This document shows, in pieces, positions 27,209 to 35,808 of a stretch of DNA of 59,328 nt. How positions within the stretch are numbered: position 1 is the stretch's first letter; every line of letters starts with the position of its first letter. Under the pieces are notes generated by a model. That model searched no databases and was not told the origin of the DNA. It saw only the letters and a list, made by a program, of their open reading frames with translations. The position numbers and the translations under genes were made by a program. Source of the stretch: Streptosporangiaceae bacterium (GTDB lineage Bacteria > Actinomycetota > Actinomycetes > Streptosporangiales > Streptosporangiaceae); NCBI GenBank assembly GCA_030041275.1, contig JASHOE010000143.1, positions 1 to 59,328 of the forward strand. The letters are read 5' to 3'.

Positions 27209-27403
27209 ATGGACGACGACAAGAGCTGGTGGTATTGCCTGCGACATAATGAGGTCGAGCAGGGTCCTGGCTGCCCGGGAAAGGACCGGCTCGGGCCGTA
27301 TCCGACCCGCGAGGCGGCCGAGAACTGGCGCGAGACCGTGCAGCGGCGCAATGAGGAGTGGGACGAGCAGGACCGGTGGCCCGGCGAGTCCGGCGGCGGC
27401 TAG
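27209..27403 (+). CDS. Small conserved acidic protein, function unknown
   Basis: 64 residues, rich in Trp, Asp, Glu and Arg: [20 protein letters not shown], then [19 protein letters not shown]. The GPY.T.EEA pattern is what one sees in short actinobacterial proteins that resemble SPOR-like folds, and I recall such a gene next to map in actinomycetes. No membrane segment. GTG 27203 is an alternative start. Starting 17 bp from the divergent map start, it is likely to be expressed from an overlapping promoter region. Confidence 0.65.
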   Translation: MDDDKSWWYCLRHNEVEQGPGCPGKDRLGPYPTREAAENWRETVQRRNEEWDEQDRWPGESGGG

Positions 27404-27455
27404 CCCGGATCTTGTATCGTGAACCGAGCGGTGAAGCGCCACTAGGGGGCACGAA

Positions 27456-28397
27456 GTGACCGTCGATCCACGAAGCGGCCTGCCGCCTGCCGCTGAGGCC
27501 AGGATGGCGGAGATCCGGCAGAGCGGCACCTGGGGCTCGGCGCTGACCACCGACGAGTTCACCGCGATCAAGAGCACGGGCTTCGAACCGGTCGGCCAGG
27601 TGCTCGGCGCGGCCGTGTACAACCTCGGCTACACGGGCAGATACGCGTGCCCGGCGTATGGCCAGGGTTACGGGTTCGGCGGCGTCGGCGGCTACGGCTA
27701 CGGGATGCCCTACCAGACGAGTACGGCTGTCTCCGGAACTGGCGCGGTGGGCGCCTACGGACCACTCGTGCAGACGATGTATGAAGCCCGGCGGGCCGCC
27801 ATCTCGCGGATGACCGCCGAGTGCCGGGAACTCGGCGGACACGGGGTGGTCGGGGTCAGACTGACGATTGGCGGGTTCCCGGCCGGCGGGCTGGAGTTCA
27901 AGGCCATCGGCACCGCGGTTCGGGCGCCCGGCGGGGTGCAGCTCCGCGAGCCCTTCACCTCGGACCTGTCGGGCCAGGACTTCGCCAAGCTGATCATGGC
28001 CGGCTGGGCGCCTGCCGGACTGGTGCTCGGCATCTCCATCGGCGCACGGCACGACGACTGGACGACGATCAGCCAGACCCGGTGGGGTGCGGGCAACGCG
28101 GAGGTTTCCGGCTACACCGATCTGGTGAACGCGACCCGGCACGACGCACGGCACCAGCTCGAGCGCGATGTGGCGAGGCATGGCGCCGATGGCGTCGTGC
28201 TGCAGGAAATGGAAATGCATGTCGGCGAACACGAGTGCCCGATGCAGGAGGGCCGCCGAGATCACGTCATCGAGGCGACGATCATCGGGACTGCGATAGC
28301 ACACTTTGGCCGGCCGCGGACGACGCGGCCGCCGCTGGCCATAATGTCGCTGGACCCGCAGCGACGGCAGGCCGCCAGGGTCCGGCTCGGCCCGTGA
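27456..28397 (+). CDS. Double YbjQ-domain protein, copy 1
   Basis: A 313-residue protein with two YbjQ-like (PF01906) domains. Domain 1 (about residues 22-150) starts [33 protein letters not shown] and ends [11 protein letters not shown] ... [10 protein letters not shown]; a Gly/Tyr-rich insert (residues 65-95, with [19 protein letters not shown]) interrupts it. Domain 2 (about 165-295) starts [16 protein letters not shown] and ends [12 protein letters not shown]. YbjQ-type proteins form pentamers and have been annotated 'heavy-metal binding' mainly on structural grounds; no function is proven. GTG start, with AGGGGGCACGAA upstream. It is first of three tandem paralogues. Confidence 0.82.
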   Translation: MTVDPRSGLPPAAEARMAEIRQSGTWGSALTTDEFTAIKSTGFEPVGQVLGAAVYNLGYTGRYACPAYGQGYGFGGVGGYGYGMPYQTSTAVSGTGAVGAYGPLVQTMYEARRAAISRMTAECRELGGHGVVGVRLTIGGFPAGGLEFKAIGTAVRAPGGVQLREPFTSDLSGQDFAKLIMAGWAPAGLVLGISIGARHDDWTTISQTRWGAGNAEVSGYTDLVNATRHDARHQLERDVARHGADGVVLQEMEMHVGEHECPMQEGRRDHVIEATIIGTAIAHFGRPRTTRPPLAIMSLDPQRRQAARVRLGP

Positions 28398-28436
28398 GCG
28401 GGCAAGCGACGCGTCAACCGAACGCCGAGGAGCACG

Positions 28437-29282
28437 ATGACTGAGCAGCAGGGCACCGATCTTGAGGTGCTTGGTGTACCACAGGACGCCATGCGCAGGC
28501 TGGCCGAACTGCGCCCGGGCCGGCCTGGCGCCATCTTCACATCCGACCTGTCGGTCAACGAATTCCTGCTCGTCCGGGAAGTCGGCTTCCGGCCGGCCGG
28601 CCTGGTACTCGGCAGCTCCATCTACCACGTAGGCCTGCAGTTCGGGCGCTGGGGGCAGAGCCAGGAGCTCGACGTGCTGTCGCAGGCCATGTACCACGCT
28701 CGCGAGCTGGCGATGACCCGAATGGAGGCCGAGGCGCAGGCGCTCGGCGCCGATGGCGTCGTGGGCGTCCGCCTCGAGGTGGAGATGAAGGAGTTCGGCA
28801 ATGACATCGCCGAGTTCATCGCCGTGGGTACTGCGGTCGTCGCCGAGCCGGACGCCGGCGGCGGCGGCGTGACCAACTGGCGCAACAACAAGGGCATGCC
28901 CTTCACCTCCGACCTTTCCGGCCAGGACTTCTGGACGCTCATCAGGGCCGGTTACGCACCGCTCGGCATGGTCATGGGGTCCTGCGTCTACCACATCGCG
29001 CACCAGAAGTTCGGCAACAAGATGGGCAACATCGGGCGCAACGTCGAGCTCGAGCAATTCACCCAGGCTCTGTACGACGCACGCGAGCTCGCGATGAGCA
29101 GGATGCAGGCGGAGGCCGAGGAGCTCGCTGCCGAGGGCATCGTCGGCGTGCAGTTGCGCCAGCACAGCCACACCTGGGGCTCGCACACCACCGAGTTCTT
29201 TGCCATCGGCACCGCGGTCCGGCCGCTGCGCGACGACCACATCATCCAGACGCCGACCATGGTGCTCAGCCTCGACGCCTGA
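28437..29282 (+). CDS. Double YbjQ-domain protein, copy 2
   Basis: A 281-residue protein with two YbjQ domains in the same order as its neighbours. Domain 1 begins [36 protein letters not shown]; domain 2 begins [36 protein letters not shown]. Both contain [26 protein letters not shown] helices and the GxxGVQLR strand, and each ends in an AIGTAV motif. There is no Gly/Tyr insert. It lies 39 bp after copy 1 with a GAGGAGC Shine-Dalgarno, and 5 bp before copy 3, so the three form one operon. Function unknown. Confidence 0.85.
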   Translation: MTEQQGTDLEVLGVPQDAMRRLAELRPGRPGAIFTSDLSVNEFLLVREVGFRPAGLVLGSSIYHVGLQFGRWGQSQELDVLSQAMYHARELAMTRMEAEAQALGADGVVGVRLEVEMKEFGNDIAEFIAVGTAVVAEPDAGGGGVTNWRNNKGMPFTSDLSGQDFWTLIRAGYAPLGMVMGSCVYHIAHQKFGNKMGNIGRNVELEQFTQALYDARELAMSRMQAEAEELAAEGIVGVQLRQHSHTWGSHTTEFFAIGTAVRPLRDDHIIQTPTMVLSLDA

Positions 29283-29287
29283 CGACT

Positions 29288-30322
29288 ATGCCGCCAGCCG
29301 ACCCCCCCGGCGAGGAGCTCCCCCCGGTCGCACGCGAGCGGCTGGCGGGCCAGCGCGCCACCCGCAGCTGGGGATCGACGCTCGCAGTCAACGAGTTCGC
29401 CGCCATCTCCAAGGTGGGATTCGAGCCGGTGGGCCAGGTGCTGGGCGCTGCTGTCTACAACGTCGGCGACGCCGGCGACGAGGAGTGCCCGTACGGCCTG
29501 GCTGTCTACCGAGGCGAGGGCAGCCCGACCTATCGGCCGGCCGGCAGCGGGCCGCGCCTCCTCCCGGCCGCCGTGCCGCCGGCCGGTGCGGCGGCGATCG
29601 GCTCGGCCCGGCCGCTGGTGTCAGTGCTGTACCAGGCGCGGCGGGCAGCGATCAACCGGATGACCACTGAGTGCACGGCGCTTGGCGGGCTCGGCGTGAT
29701 CGGCGTGCAACTCGAGGTCGGCCCGTTCGGCGATAACGAGGACATCCTGGAGTTCCGTGCGTTCGGTACCGCCATCCGCGCGCCTGGCGTGCTGAGCCGG
29801 GCTAAGCCGTTCGCATCCGACCTGTCCGGCCAGGACTTCACGAAGCTAGTCGCGCATGGCTGGACGCCGGTGGGCCTGGCGCTCGGCGTTGCGGTCGGAT
29901 ACCGCCACGACGACTGGCTGACCAAGGGTCAGACCCGCTGGACGGCCGGGAACGTCGAAGTCGAGGGCTACACCTATCTCGTGCGGCAGATGCGCACCGA
30001 CGCGCGCAACGAGCTCGAGCTCGACCTAGTCCGGATGGGCGCAGACGGTGTGGTCGTGCGCGAAATGCAGACTCAGATCACCGAGCGCAGGTGCCCGATC
30101 GTGCCGTTCAGCCACGACCACGTCGCGCAGGCGACGATCGTCGGCACCGCCATAGCCCAGTTCGCGAGCATGGCGCCACCGCCCATTTACGGTATTCACA
30201 AGCTCGATGGACGGCGGCCCGAGCCGCCGCCGCCGCCGCAGCTGTCGGTCAGCCTCGGCGGCGAGAACGGGGACGACAAGGCTGGCGGCGACGGCCCGGA
30301 GATGAGCCAGCCAGACACCTAG
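29288..30322 (+). CDS. Double YbjQ-domain protein, copy 3
   Basis: A 344-residue protein with two YbjQ domains. Domain 1 (about residues 22-165) begins [35 protein letters not shown] and carries a Pro/Gly-rich insert at about 60-95; domain 2 begins [20 protein letters not shown] and ends ATIVGTAIAQF. It resembles copy 1 more than copy 2, including the ERRCPI ... DHV segment near the end of domain 2. A Pro-rich acidic tail (PEPPPPPQLSVSLGG onward) is unique. It begins 5 bp after copy 2 and its stop overlaps the convergent gene's stop (CTAG). Confidence 0.82.
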   Translation: MPPADPPGEELPPVARERLAGQRATRSWGSTLAVNEFAAISKVGFEPVGQVLGAAVYNVGDAGDEECPYGLAVYRGEGSPTYRPAGSGPRLLPAAVPPAGAAAIGSARPLVSVLYQARRAAINRMTTECTALGGLGVIGVQLEVGPFGDNEDILEFRAFGTAIRAPGVLSRAKPFASDLSGQDFTKLVAHGWTPVGLALGVAVGYRHDDWLTKGQTRWTAGNVEVEGYTYLVRQMRTDARNELELDLVRMGADGVVVREMQTQITERRCPIVPFSHDHVAQATIVGTAIAQFASMAPPPIYGIHKLDGRRPEPPPPPQLSVSLGGENGDDKAGGDGPEMSQPDT

Positions 30323-30966
30323 TCGGCGGGCGTTCCGCTCACCGCGTCGAGCAGCCTCGCGAGCCTCGCTCGCAGACCGTGGTCTGCGGCGCTGGCTTGC
30401 CGATCACCGCGCCCCGCGGCGGGCGGACTCGCGATGCTGAACCGACCGGCCCCCGCGTCAAGCGTGACAGCAGAGCTGACCAGATGCTGGGCGGCGTCGA
30501 ACGAGATCGGCGCCGTTCCCGGGCTGACCTGGAGCGACTCGTGCGCGAGCTCGTCCAGTTCCGGGTCGTCCTGGTCGAGGGCGAAGACGGTGGCGCCGGA
30601 CCGCCGGACGTCGTGCACGCGCTCCAGCAATTCGGCCGGCGCCATGGTGCCGCTGACGACGAGCAGCGTCTCTGCGGCGCCCGCGGACACCAGCCTGTCC
30701 AAGCCAACCGCCAGGTGCGGCGGAGCGCCGCGCTCGGGCGCCCACCTGACCAGCGTGGGCGCCAGTTCGGGCAGGCCGGCTAGGCGGCTCTCGTCAGCTA
30801 AGTGGGCCGTCATGTGCCAAGGCTCGTCCTGCCTCGGCCCGACGACGAGTAAGCCGTTCGGCGTCCTTGCGCTGCGCCGCAGCGCACGCGCGAACGCCGA
30901 CGTCCGGTCGAGCCAGCCGGTCGGGGCCAGCAGCGCCCGGAGGGTAGCGACCTGGTCGGCGTTCAT
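30319..30966 (-). CDS. Conserved actinobacterial protein of unknown function
   Basis: 215 residues: an N-terminal helical segment (MNADQVATLRALLAPTGWLDRTSAFARALRR), then alternating strands and helices: GLLVVGPRQDEPWHMTAHL, LVRWAPERGAPPHLAVGL, and ETLLVVSGTMAPAELLERVHDV. No catalytic motif stands out and there is no membrane segment. The overall look suggests a Rossmann-like or PIN-like alpha/beta domain of about 140 residues followed by a flexible C-terminal region. ATG 30966 is preferred; upstream extension to 31005 overlaps the promoter region of npdG. It is divergent from npdG by 55 bp, an arrangement that may be conserved in actinomycetes (recollection). Confidence 0.7.
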   Translation of the reverse strand: MNADQVATLRALLAPTGWLDRTSAFARALRRSARTPNGLLVVGPRQDEPWHMTAHLADESRLAGLPELAPTLVRWAPERGAPPHLAVGLDRLVSAGAAETLLVVSGTMAPAELLERVHDVRRSGATVFALDQDDPELDELAHESLQVSPGTAPISFDAAQHLVSSAVTLDAGAGRFSIASPPAAGRGDRQASAADHGLRARLARLLDAVSGTPAD

Positions 30967-31021
30967 GCACCCATCGTGCCCGAAGGGCCGTTCGGGCGAG
31001 GGCATCTGGCAGGATCAGCGC

Positions 31022-31732
31022 ATGCCAACTGAAGCGTCAGCCGCGGGCGGGCCAGCAGGATCGTCCGCCGCTGGCGAGGGCAGGCTCACGGACCTCGTGA
31101 TCGCCGTACTCGGCGGAACCGGAGCGGAAGGCCGCGGTCTCGCGCGACGGCTGGCGATGGCCGGGCATCGGGTCATTATCGGCTCGCGCGATGCTGGACG
31201 GGCCGCAGCAACGGCTGCCGGGCTCGGTGACGATCTGCTGTCTGGGCAGGTGAACCACGAGGCCGCGGCCGAGGCCGATGTCGTGATCGTCGCGGTGCCC
31301 TGGGAAGGTCACCGGGACCTGCTCGCTGCGCTGGCCGTCCCGCTGGCTGGCAAGATCGTCATCGACTGCGTGAACCCGATGGGCTTCGACTCGCGCGGTG
31401 CTTACCCGCTGCCCGTCGCGGAGGGCAGCGCCGCCGAGCAGGCCGCGCTCGTCCTGCCGGACAGCACGGTCGTGGGGGCATTTCACCACGTGCCCGCCGC
31501 GCTGCTGCTCGACCCCGCGGTCGAGGCCGTCGACATGGACGTGCTGGTGCTGGGCGACGTGCGGGCAGCCACCGACCTGGCCATCGCCATCGCCGGGGAG
31601 ATCCCTGGCATGCGCGGTATCTACGCCGGCCGACTGCGCAACTGCGGTCAGATCGAGGCGCTGACGGCAAACCTCGTGTCGATCAACCGCCGCTACTCCG
31701 CGCACGCCGGGATCCGTGTGACCGGCGTGTGA
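31022..31732 (+). CDS. npdG: F420:NADPH oxidoreductase (NADPH-dependent F420 reductase)
   Basis: A 236-residue homologue of Fno/NpdG. IAVLGGTGAEGRGLARRLAMAGHRVIIGSRDAGRA is the NADPH-binding Rossmann motif with the Ser-Arg that selects the 2'-phosphate. AEADVVIVAVPWEGHRDLL, KIVIDCVNPMGFDSRGAYPL and VVGAFHHVPAALLLDP, with GRLRNCGQIEALTANLVSINRRY at the end, are characteristic. It transfers hydride between NADPH and the deazaflavin cofactor F420, so the organism makes F420. An N-terminal Gly/Ala/Ser-rich extension of about 22 residues precedes the fold. AGGA lies 8 nt before the ATG. Confidence 0.92.
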   Translation: MPTEASAAGGPAGSSAAGEGRLTDLVIAVLGGTGAEGRGLARRLAMAGHRVIIGSRDAGRAAATAAGLGDDLLSGQVNHEAAAEADVVIVAVPWEGHRDLLAALAVPLAGKIVIDCVNPMGFDSRGAYPLPVAEGSAAEQAALVLPDSTVVGAFHHVPAALLLDPAVEAVDMDVLVLGDVRAATDLAIAIAGEIPGMRGIYAGRLRNCGQIEALTANLVSINRRYSAHAGIRVTGV

Positions 31733-31742
31733 TCAGGCTGCT

Positions 31743-32627
31743 CTAGCGGTACGAGTACTCGGGAGCGGGGAAAATGCCGGACACGACGTCTGCTGCGAAG
31801 GCCGCCGCGGCGTCGCGCAGCACACCGGCGACGTCCGCGTAGCGCTTGACGAACTTGGCTGTGTGTGGCGACAGCCCCGCCATGTCCTGCCAGACCAGCA
31901 CCTGTGCGTCGCAGTCGGGCCCGGCGCCGATCCCGATGGTGGGAATTTCCAGGCTCGCCGTCACCCGGGCGGCCAGTTCCGCTGGCACGCATTCCAGCAC
32001 GACGGCGAAGGCCCCGGCTGCTTGCAGCGCCTTGGCGTCGTGCAGCAGCCGCTCACCGTCCTCACCGCGGCCCTGGACCCGGTACCCGCCGAACGCGTTG
32101 ACCGACTGCGGGGTCAGGCCCAAGTGCGCCATCACCGGGATGCCCGCCGCGACCAGCTCTTCGACCTGCCGCACCACGCGATAGCCGCCCTCGAGCTTGA
32201 CCGCTTGCGCGCCAGTCTCCTTGAGGAACCGGGTGCCTGCCTCCAGCGCTGCGGTCGAGGACGCCTGGTACGAGCCGAACGGCAGATCAGCGACGACCAG
32301 CGCGCGCCGAGTGCCCCTGACCACCGCCTGGGTGAGCGGGATGAGCTCGTCGACGGTGACCGGGATGGTCGAGTCGTGGCCATAGACGACCATTGCCGCC
32401 GAGTCCCCGACTAGCAGTACCGGGATGCCCGCCGCGTCGAATACCGAAGCGATGAGCGCGTCATAGGCCGTCAGCATCGGCCACTTCTCACCGCGGGCCT
32501 TGGCGGCCGCAACGTCCCTGACGGTGAGGCGCCTGGTCGCCCGGCCGCCATAAAGCGGCTGTGGTTGCCCCGCTGAGGGCTGTGGCGTCCCAGCCGAACC
32601 GGCCTGGCGGCCCTGGTCAGCAGACAT
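31743..32627 (-). CDS. panB: 3-methyl-2-oxobutanoate hydroxymethyltransferase (pantothenate synthesis)
   Basis: A 294-residue PanB. After a disordered 34-residue N-terminus comes [49 protein letters not shown], containing the metal-binding Asp, then [25 protein letters not shown] and [27 protein letters not shown], holding the catalytic Glu. It makes ketopantoate from 2-oxoisovalerate and 5,10-methylene-tetrahydrofolate. ATG 32627 has AGGAGG 5 nt upstream, deciding against the start at 32738. A 232-bp divergent region with a palindrome and an inverted repeat separates it from the TetR gene. Confidence 0.93.
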   Translation of the reverse strand: MSADQGRQAGSAGTPQPSAGQPQPLYGGRATRRLTVRDVAAAKARGEKWPMLTAYDALIASVFDAAGIPVLLVGDSAAMVVYGHDSTIPVTVDELIPLTQAVVRGTRRALVVADLPFGSYQASSTAALEAGTRFLKETGAQAVKLEGGYRVVRQVEELVAAGIPVMAHLGLTPQSVNAFGGYRVQGRGEDGERLLHDAKALQAAGAFAVVLECVPAELAARVTASLEIPTIGIGAGPDCDAQVLVWQDMAGLSPHTAKFVKRYADVAGVLRDAAAAFAADVVSGIFPAPEYSYR

Positions 32628-32717
32628 CGATCCTCCTGCGTCTCGTTGCGCCCCTGTGGCGTCCCCGGACTCTTTGATGATCGCATGACGGAGCCAACTG
32701 GAAAACCGAAGCTCACG

Positions 32718-32729
32718 TACTTGCAAGTA
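32718..32729. promoter_or_regulatory. 12-bp perfect palindrome upstream of panB
   Basis: TACTTGCAAGTA is a perfect 12-bp palindrome located 91 bp upstream of the panB start and 131 bp upstream of the TetR start. It could be a binding site for a dimeric regulator; no family consensus is recognised. Confidence 0.35.
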
Positions 32730-32774
32730 TTGTCCCACGAGCTGCCCAGACGGCCCGCAGGCGCGGCCTTATTT

Positions 32775-32799
32775 GCAATACGATGATGGCTCGTATCGC
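32775..32799. promoter_or_regulatory. Inverted repeat, probable TetR operator
   Basis: GCAATACGA (32775-32783) and TCGTATCGC (32791-32799) form a 9-bp inverted repeat with a single mismatch and a 7-bp spacer. Size and symmetry are typical of TetR-family operators. It lies 61-85 bp upstream of the TetR start, in the panB/TetR divergent region, so autoregulation is likely and control of panB is possible. Confidence 0.55.
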
Positions 32800-32859
32800 T
32801 TTTCAGTGGGCCACTAAGCCAAACGCCCAGGGCCCGTCCGGCGCTTCCCGAAGGCGGGC

Positions 32860-33477
32860 ATGGACACTCAGCACGGCGCAGTCACGTCCGCCGATCCGGC
32901 CGGGCCGCGCCGTCGCGGGCGGCCCAGGAGCCCGCAAGCCGAGCATGCCATCCTGGCCGCCGCGCTCGAGCTGTTCGCCGAGTACGGCCCCGACGCCCTC
33001 GGCATCGAGCAAGTGGCCGCTCGCGCGGGCGTCGGCAAGGCGACCATCTACCGGCGCTGGCGTGGCAAGGAGGACATGCTGCTTGACGCGGTGGGCAGCC
33101 TGGGCAGCCAGCTGCCGGTCCCGCAGGGCAGATCGGTGCGGGCGGACCTGATCGCTATCCTCGACGGGATCTGCAAGGAGGCAGCCGACCCGCGCCGCGC
33201 GAGGTTGTTCGCCCTGCTCCAGGGCGAGGGCGCCCGCTACCCCCGGCTGCTGGCTCGCTACATCGAGACCGTGGTCGAGCCACGCCGGCAGGTGGTCGCG
33301 TCGGTACTGCGGCGCGGTGTGGCCACCGGAGAGCTGCGCGAGAACACCGACATTGACGCGGCCACGACGCTGCTGAACGGCGCCGTCCTCGCCAGCATGG
33401 CGGGGCAAGCGCAGCCGGACGCGCGCTATGCCAGGCGGGTCGTCGAGGAGCTGATGCGCGGCCTCGGAGCCCGCTGA
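32860..33477 (+). CDS. TetR/AcrR-family transcriptional regulator
   Basis: A 205-residue TetR protein. After an Arg/Pro-rich tail (GPRRRGRPRSPQ), the HTH occupies about residues 28-72: ILAAALELFAEYGPDALGIEQVAARAGVGKATIYRRWRGKEDML. The C-terminal ligand-binding domain includes LLARYIETVVEPRRQVVASVLRRGVATGELRENTDIDAATTLLNGAVLA, as in the AcrR_C-type group. Targets are unknown; the operator-like inverted repeat 61 bp upstream is the best candidate. The downstream MBL gene follows at 25 bp and may be in the same transcript. Confidence 0.88.
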   Translation: MDTQHGAVTSADPAGPRRRGRPRSPQAEHAILAAALELFAEYGPDALGIEQVAARAGVGKATIYRRWRGKEDMLLDAVGSLGSQLPVPQGRSVRADLIAILDGICKEAADPRRARLFALLQGEGARYPRLLARYIETVVEPRRQVVASVLRRGVATGELRENTDIDAATTLLNGAVLASMAGQAQPDARYARRVVEELMRGLGAR

Positions 33478-33501
33478 GGCCGGTGCGCTACCCTCGGTAC
33501 C

Positions 33502-34137
33502 GTGCTGCTGACAAAGCTCGGCCACTCCTGCGTGCGGCTGGAAAACGACGATCGGCGGCTCGTCATCGATCCGGGGGTGTGGTCCGGTCCTGACGTTCTG
33601 GCTGGAGCGGGTGCGATCCTGGTCACGCACGAGCACCCCGATCACCTGGACGACCAGGCGGTGCGGGCGGCCCTCGCCGCCGACGCCAGCCTGCAGCTCT
33701 GGGCCAACGAGACGGTGGCCGGCCGATTCGCCGAGTTCGGCGGCCGGATCCACGCGGTGCGCCATGGCGACATCTTCACAGCGGCGGGCTTTGACGTGCA
33801 CGTGTACGGGTCGGATCACGCGCTGATCGACTCGGCGATCCCGGTCGTCCGCAATACCGGCTTCGCTGTGAGCGGCCGCGTTTTCCATCCCGGCGACTCG
33901 TTCACCGTGCCGGAGGAAGCCGTCCCCGTGCTCCTGGTGCCGGTGATCGCGCCATGGCTGAAGTTCGGTGAGGTCGCTGACTACATCAGGGCTATCGCCC
34001 CGGAGCGCGGGTACTGGATTCACGACGCGCTGCTCAACGACAAGGGCGCAAGCCTGATCGAGAACCTCGTCAAGATCGCGCCGGCCGCATCGGGCCCGGC
34101 TAGCTACCTGGTACCCGGCACCAGCGTCGAGGTGTAG
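33502..34137 (+). CDS. MBL-fold metal-dependent hydrolase (UlaG/YtkL-like)
   Basis: A 211-residue MBL-fold protein of the L-ascorbate-6-phosphate lactonase/UPF0173-like group: KLGHSCVRLENDDRRLVIDPG at the start, ILVTHEHPDHLDDQAV with the complete HxHxDH motif (about residues 43-48), VYGSDHALID and VFHPGDSF with later metal ligands. Substrate unknown. GTG start. It follows the TetR gene by 25 bp and precedes a membrane protein gene by 75 bp. Confidence 0.85.
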   Translation: MLLTKLGHSCVRLENDDRRLVIDPGVWSGPDVLAGAGAILVTHEHPDHLDDQAVRAALAADASLQLWANETVAGRFAEFGGRIHAVRHGDIFTAAGFDVHVYGSDHALIDSAIPVVRNTGFAVSGRVFHPGDSFTVPEEAVPVLLVPVIAPWLKFGEVADYIRAIAPERGYWIHDALLNDKGASLIENLVKIAPAASGPASYLVPGTSVEV

Positions 34138-34212
34138 CGGACCTGACGGCCGCGCCGGCCTCATACCGGCGGGGTGATGCCAGTTCGCCCGGCGTATGCG
34201 AGGGTGGCCGCA

Positions 34213-34878
34213 ATGTACGAGCAGGCCGCCGGGCTGGCGGCGCTGGGCGCGCTATACCCGCCCGCGCTGCTCATCGCGGCTGTGTACCTGGGCTCGACCA
34301 GGCCACGCACGATGGCCACGCTTTATCTGGTTGGCGCAGTGCTTATCACCGCTATTAGCGGGGTCGTGATCCTGGTCGTGCTCCGAGCAACCCACCTCAG
34401 CCTGGCCACACACCACGAGCCGCGGTACGGGCTGCGGCTCGGCCTCGGCGTGCTGGCGCTCGCCGGGGCGGCATATCTGACCGTGCGGGAGCGTCGTCGG
34501 CGCCGGCACCCGCCGGACGCGGCGAAGAAGCCTGGCCTCGTCACCCGCATGGCCGCGCATCCACGGCGGCGGACCGCGGTGGTGGCGGGCATCCTGCTGT
34601 TCGCGCCCGGCGCTGGCTTCGTCGCGGCCATTCAGGTTATCGGGACCGCGAACGCCGGGCTCGCCTCGACCACCGGTGCGCTCGCGGTGGTCGTGCTCAT
34701 CGACGTCGCCTTCGCCTGGCTGCCGCTCGCGGTCCACCTGGTCGCGCCAGACCGGACGACGCGCGCGCTGAAGGCGCTCGACAGCTGGCTGGGAGCGCAC
34801 GGCCGGGTGGTGCTGATTGCCGCGATCGCCGCCGTCGGGCTGATTCTCGTCCTCGACGGCGCTATCGGGCTGTCCTGA
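34213..34878 (+). CDS. GAP-family (SfLAP-like) membrane protein
   Basis: A 221-residue membrane protein with six predicted helices: AALGALYPPALLIAAVYLGS, MATLYLVGAVLITAISGVVIL, a long basic cytoplasmic loop with RERRRRRHPPDAAKKPG, then three to four helices ending VVLIAAIAAVGLILVLDGAIGL. The layout fits the GAP/Sap family (PF11139), whose mycobacterial members help export glycolipids and peptidolipids. ATG 34213 is chosen; ATG 34174 would add 13 residues before the hydrophobic segment. It is directly upstream of the DUF389 pseudogene. Confidence 0.7.
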   Translation: MYEQAAGLAALGALYPPALLIAAVYLGSTRPRTMATLYLVGAVLITAISGVVILVVLRATHLSLATHHEPRYGLRLGLGVLALAGAAYLTVRERRRRRHPPDAAKKPGLVTRMAAHPRRRTAVVAGILLFAPGAGFVAAIQVIGTANAGLASTTGALAVVVLIDVAFAWLPLAVHLVAPDRTTRALKALDSWLGAHGRVVLIAAIAAVGLILVLDGAIGLS

Positions 34879-34898
34879 GCACTCGGATTGGCAGCGCC

Positions 34899-35723
34899 AT
34901 GTTGCACGTACGGGTAGTGACCCCGGCCGAGGCGACGGAGCGCCTCGTGGCGACTTTCGAGGCTGATGCGGGCGTTCGCTGGCTGTGCTGCTCGCGGCGG
35001 TCCGCGCCTGCGGACGTATCACGGCGAACGTGCACCAGTCTGGCCTGTCGTTGAGGCACGGATCGTGCAGGACGCGGAGTACGCGCCGAGCTTCTTCGCG
35101 TTGCTGGCGTTCGCGGGTCTGATTGGTGCGTGCGGCATCCGGACGAACTCGCAGATCCTGATCGTCGGCGCCATGGTTGTCGGGCCCGAATACAGCGCGA
35201 TCATCGCGGTTGCCCCCGGTATCGACCGGCGCGATGGGCGTGCCATCAGCAGGGGCCTCCTCGTTCTGGCGGCGGGCTTTCTGTTCGCGATCGCGGTGAC
35301 GTTGCTCTTCGCGCTGTGCATCCGGTGGGCCGGCAAGGCTCCCGAGCCCTTCCTGCACGGTGTCCGGCCAGTATCGGATTTGATCAGCTCGCCCAATCTG
35401 TACTCGGTTGTCGTTGCTGTCGTCGCCGGCATCGTGGGGGTTGTCTCGGTCACCCTCGCCAAGACCGGAGCCCTGATCGGCGTGTTCATCTCGATTACTA
35501 CGATCCCCGCTGCCGCGGATTTCGGGTATCTGTTGCGGTCAGCAGCTGGCCCGAAGCTCGCGGGTCTACGTTCCAGCTGCTCCTGAACGTTGGCCTGCTG
35601 ATCATCGTGGGCGCACTTGCCTTGCGCGGGCAGCGATTCATCTGGCGGAGCTGGTCAAGCGGCAGAGGCGAGGCTCGAGCCAGGTCCCGAGCGAGGCCAG
35701 TCGACGTCACCCCCTGTGGGTGA
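34899..35723 (+). pseudogene. DUF389-family membrane protein gene, broken by two frameshifts and an internal deletion
   Basis: The pieces of one DUF389 (PF04087) protein lie in two frames. From ATG 34899, MLHVRVVTPAEATERLV and TFEADAGVR match the usual N-terminus, but this frame stops at 35054. The membrane core then runs in the next frame from about 35040 to 35530: VVEARIVQDAEYAPSFFALL, ILIVGAMVVGPEYSAI, TLAKTGALIGVFISITTIPAAADFG. The C-terminal end (VSVAVSSWPEARGSTFQLLL, NVGLLIIVGALALRGQRFIW) is back in the first frame and ends at 35723. About 50 residues normally found between the N-terminal domain and VEARI are missing. Two separate lesions plus a deletion favour a decayed gene over sequencing error. 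A shortened membrane fragment could still be made from 34966. Confidence 0.75.
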
Positions 35724-35808
35724 TCGAGACGGTGGCGTTTGCGGGAACCTCCTGGTTGGCCTGGCTGCTCGGACTCGCGGCCAGACGCGGCAGCCAGGGA
35801 GGCGCGCT

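Noticed and set aside
26340..29240. A 966-codon open stretch on the minus strand that includes map at its 3' end
   Set aside because: Only the last 283 codons have map homology and a supported start (27188/27191). The rest lies antisense to the small gene and the first two YbjQ genes and has no recognisable domain; it is a high-GC shadow frame.
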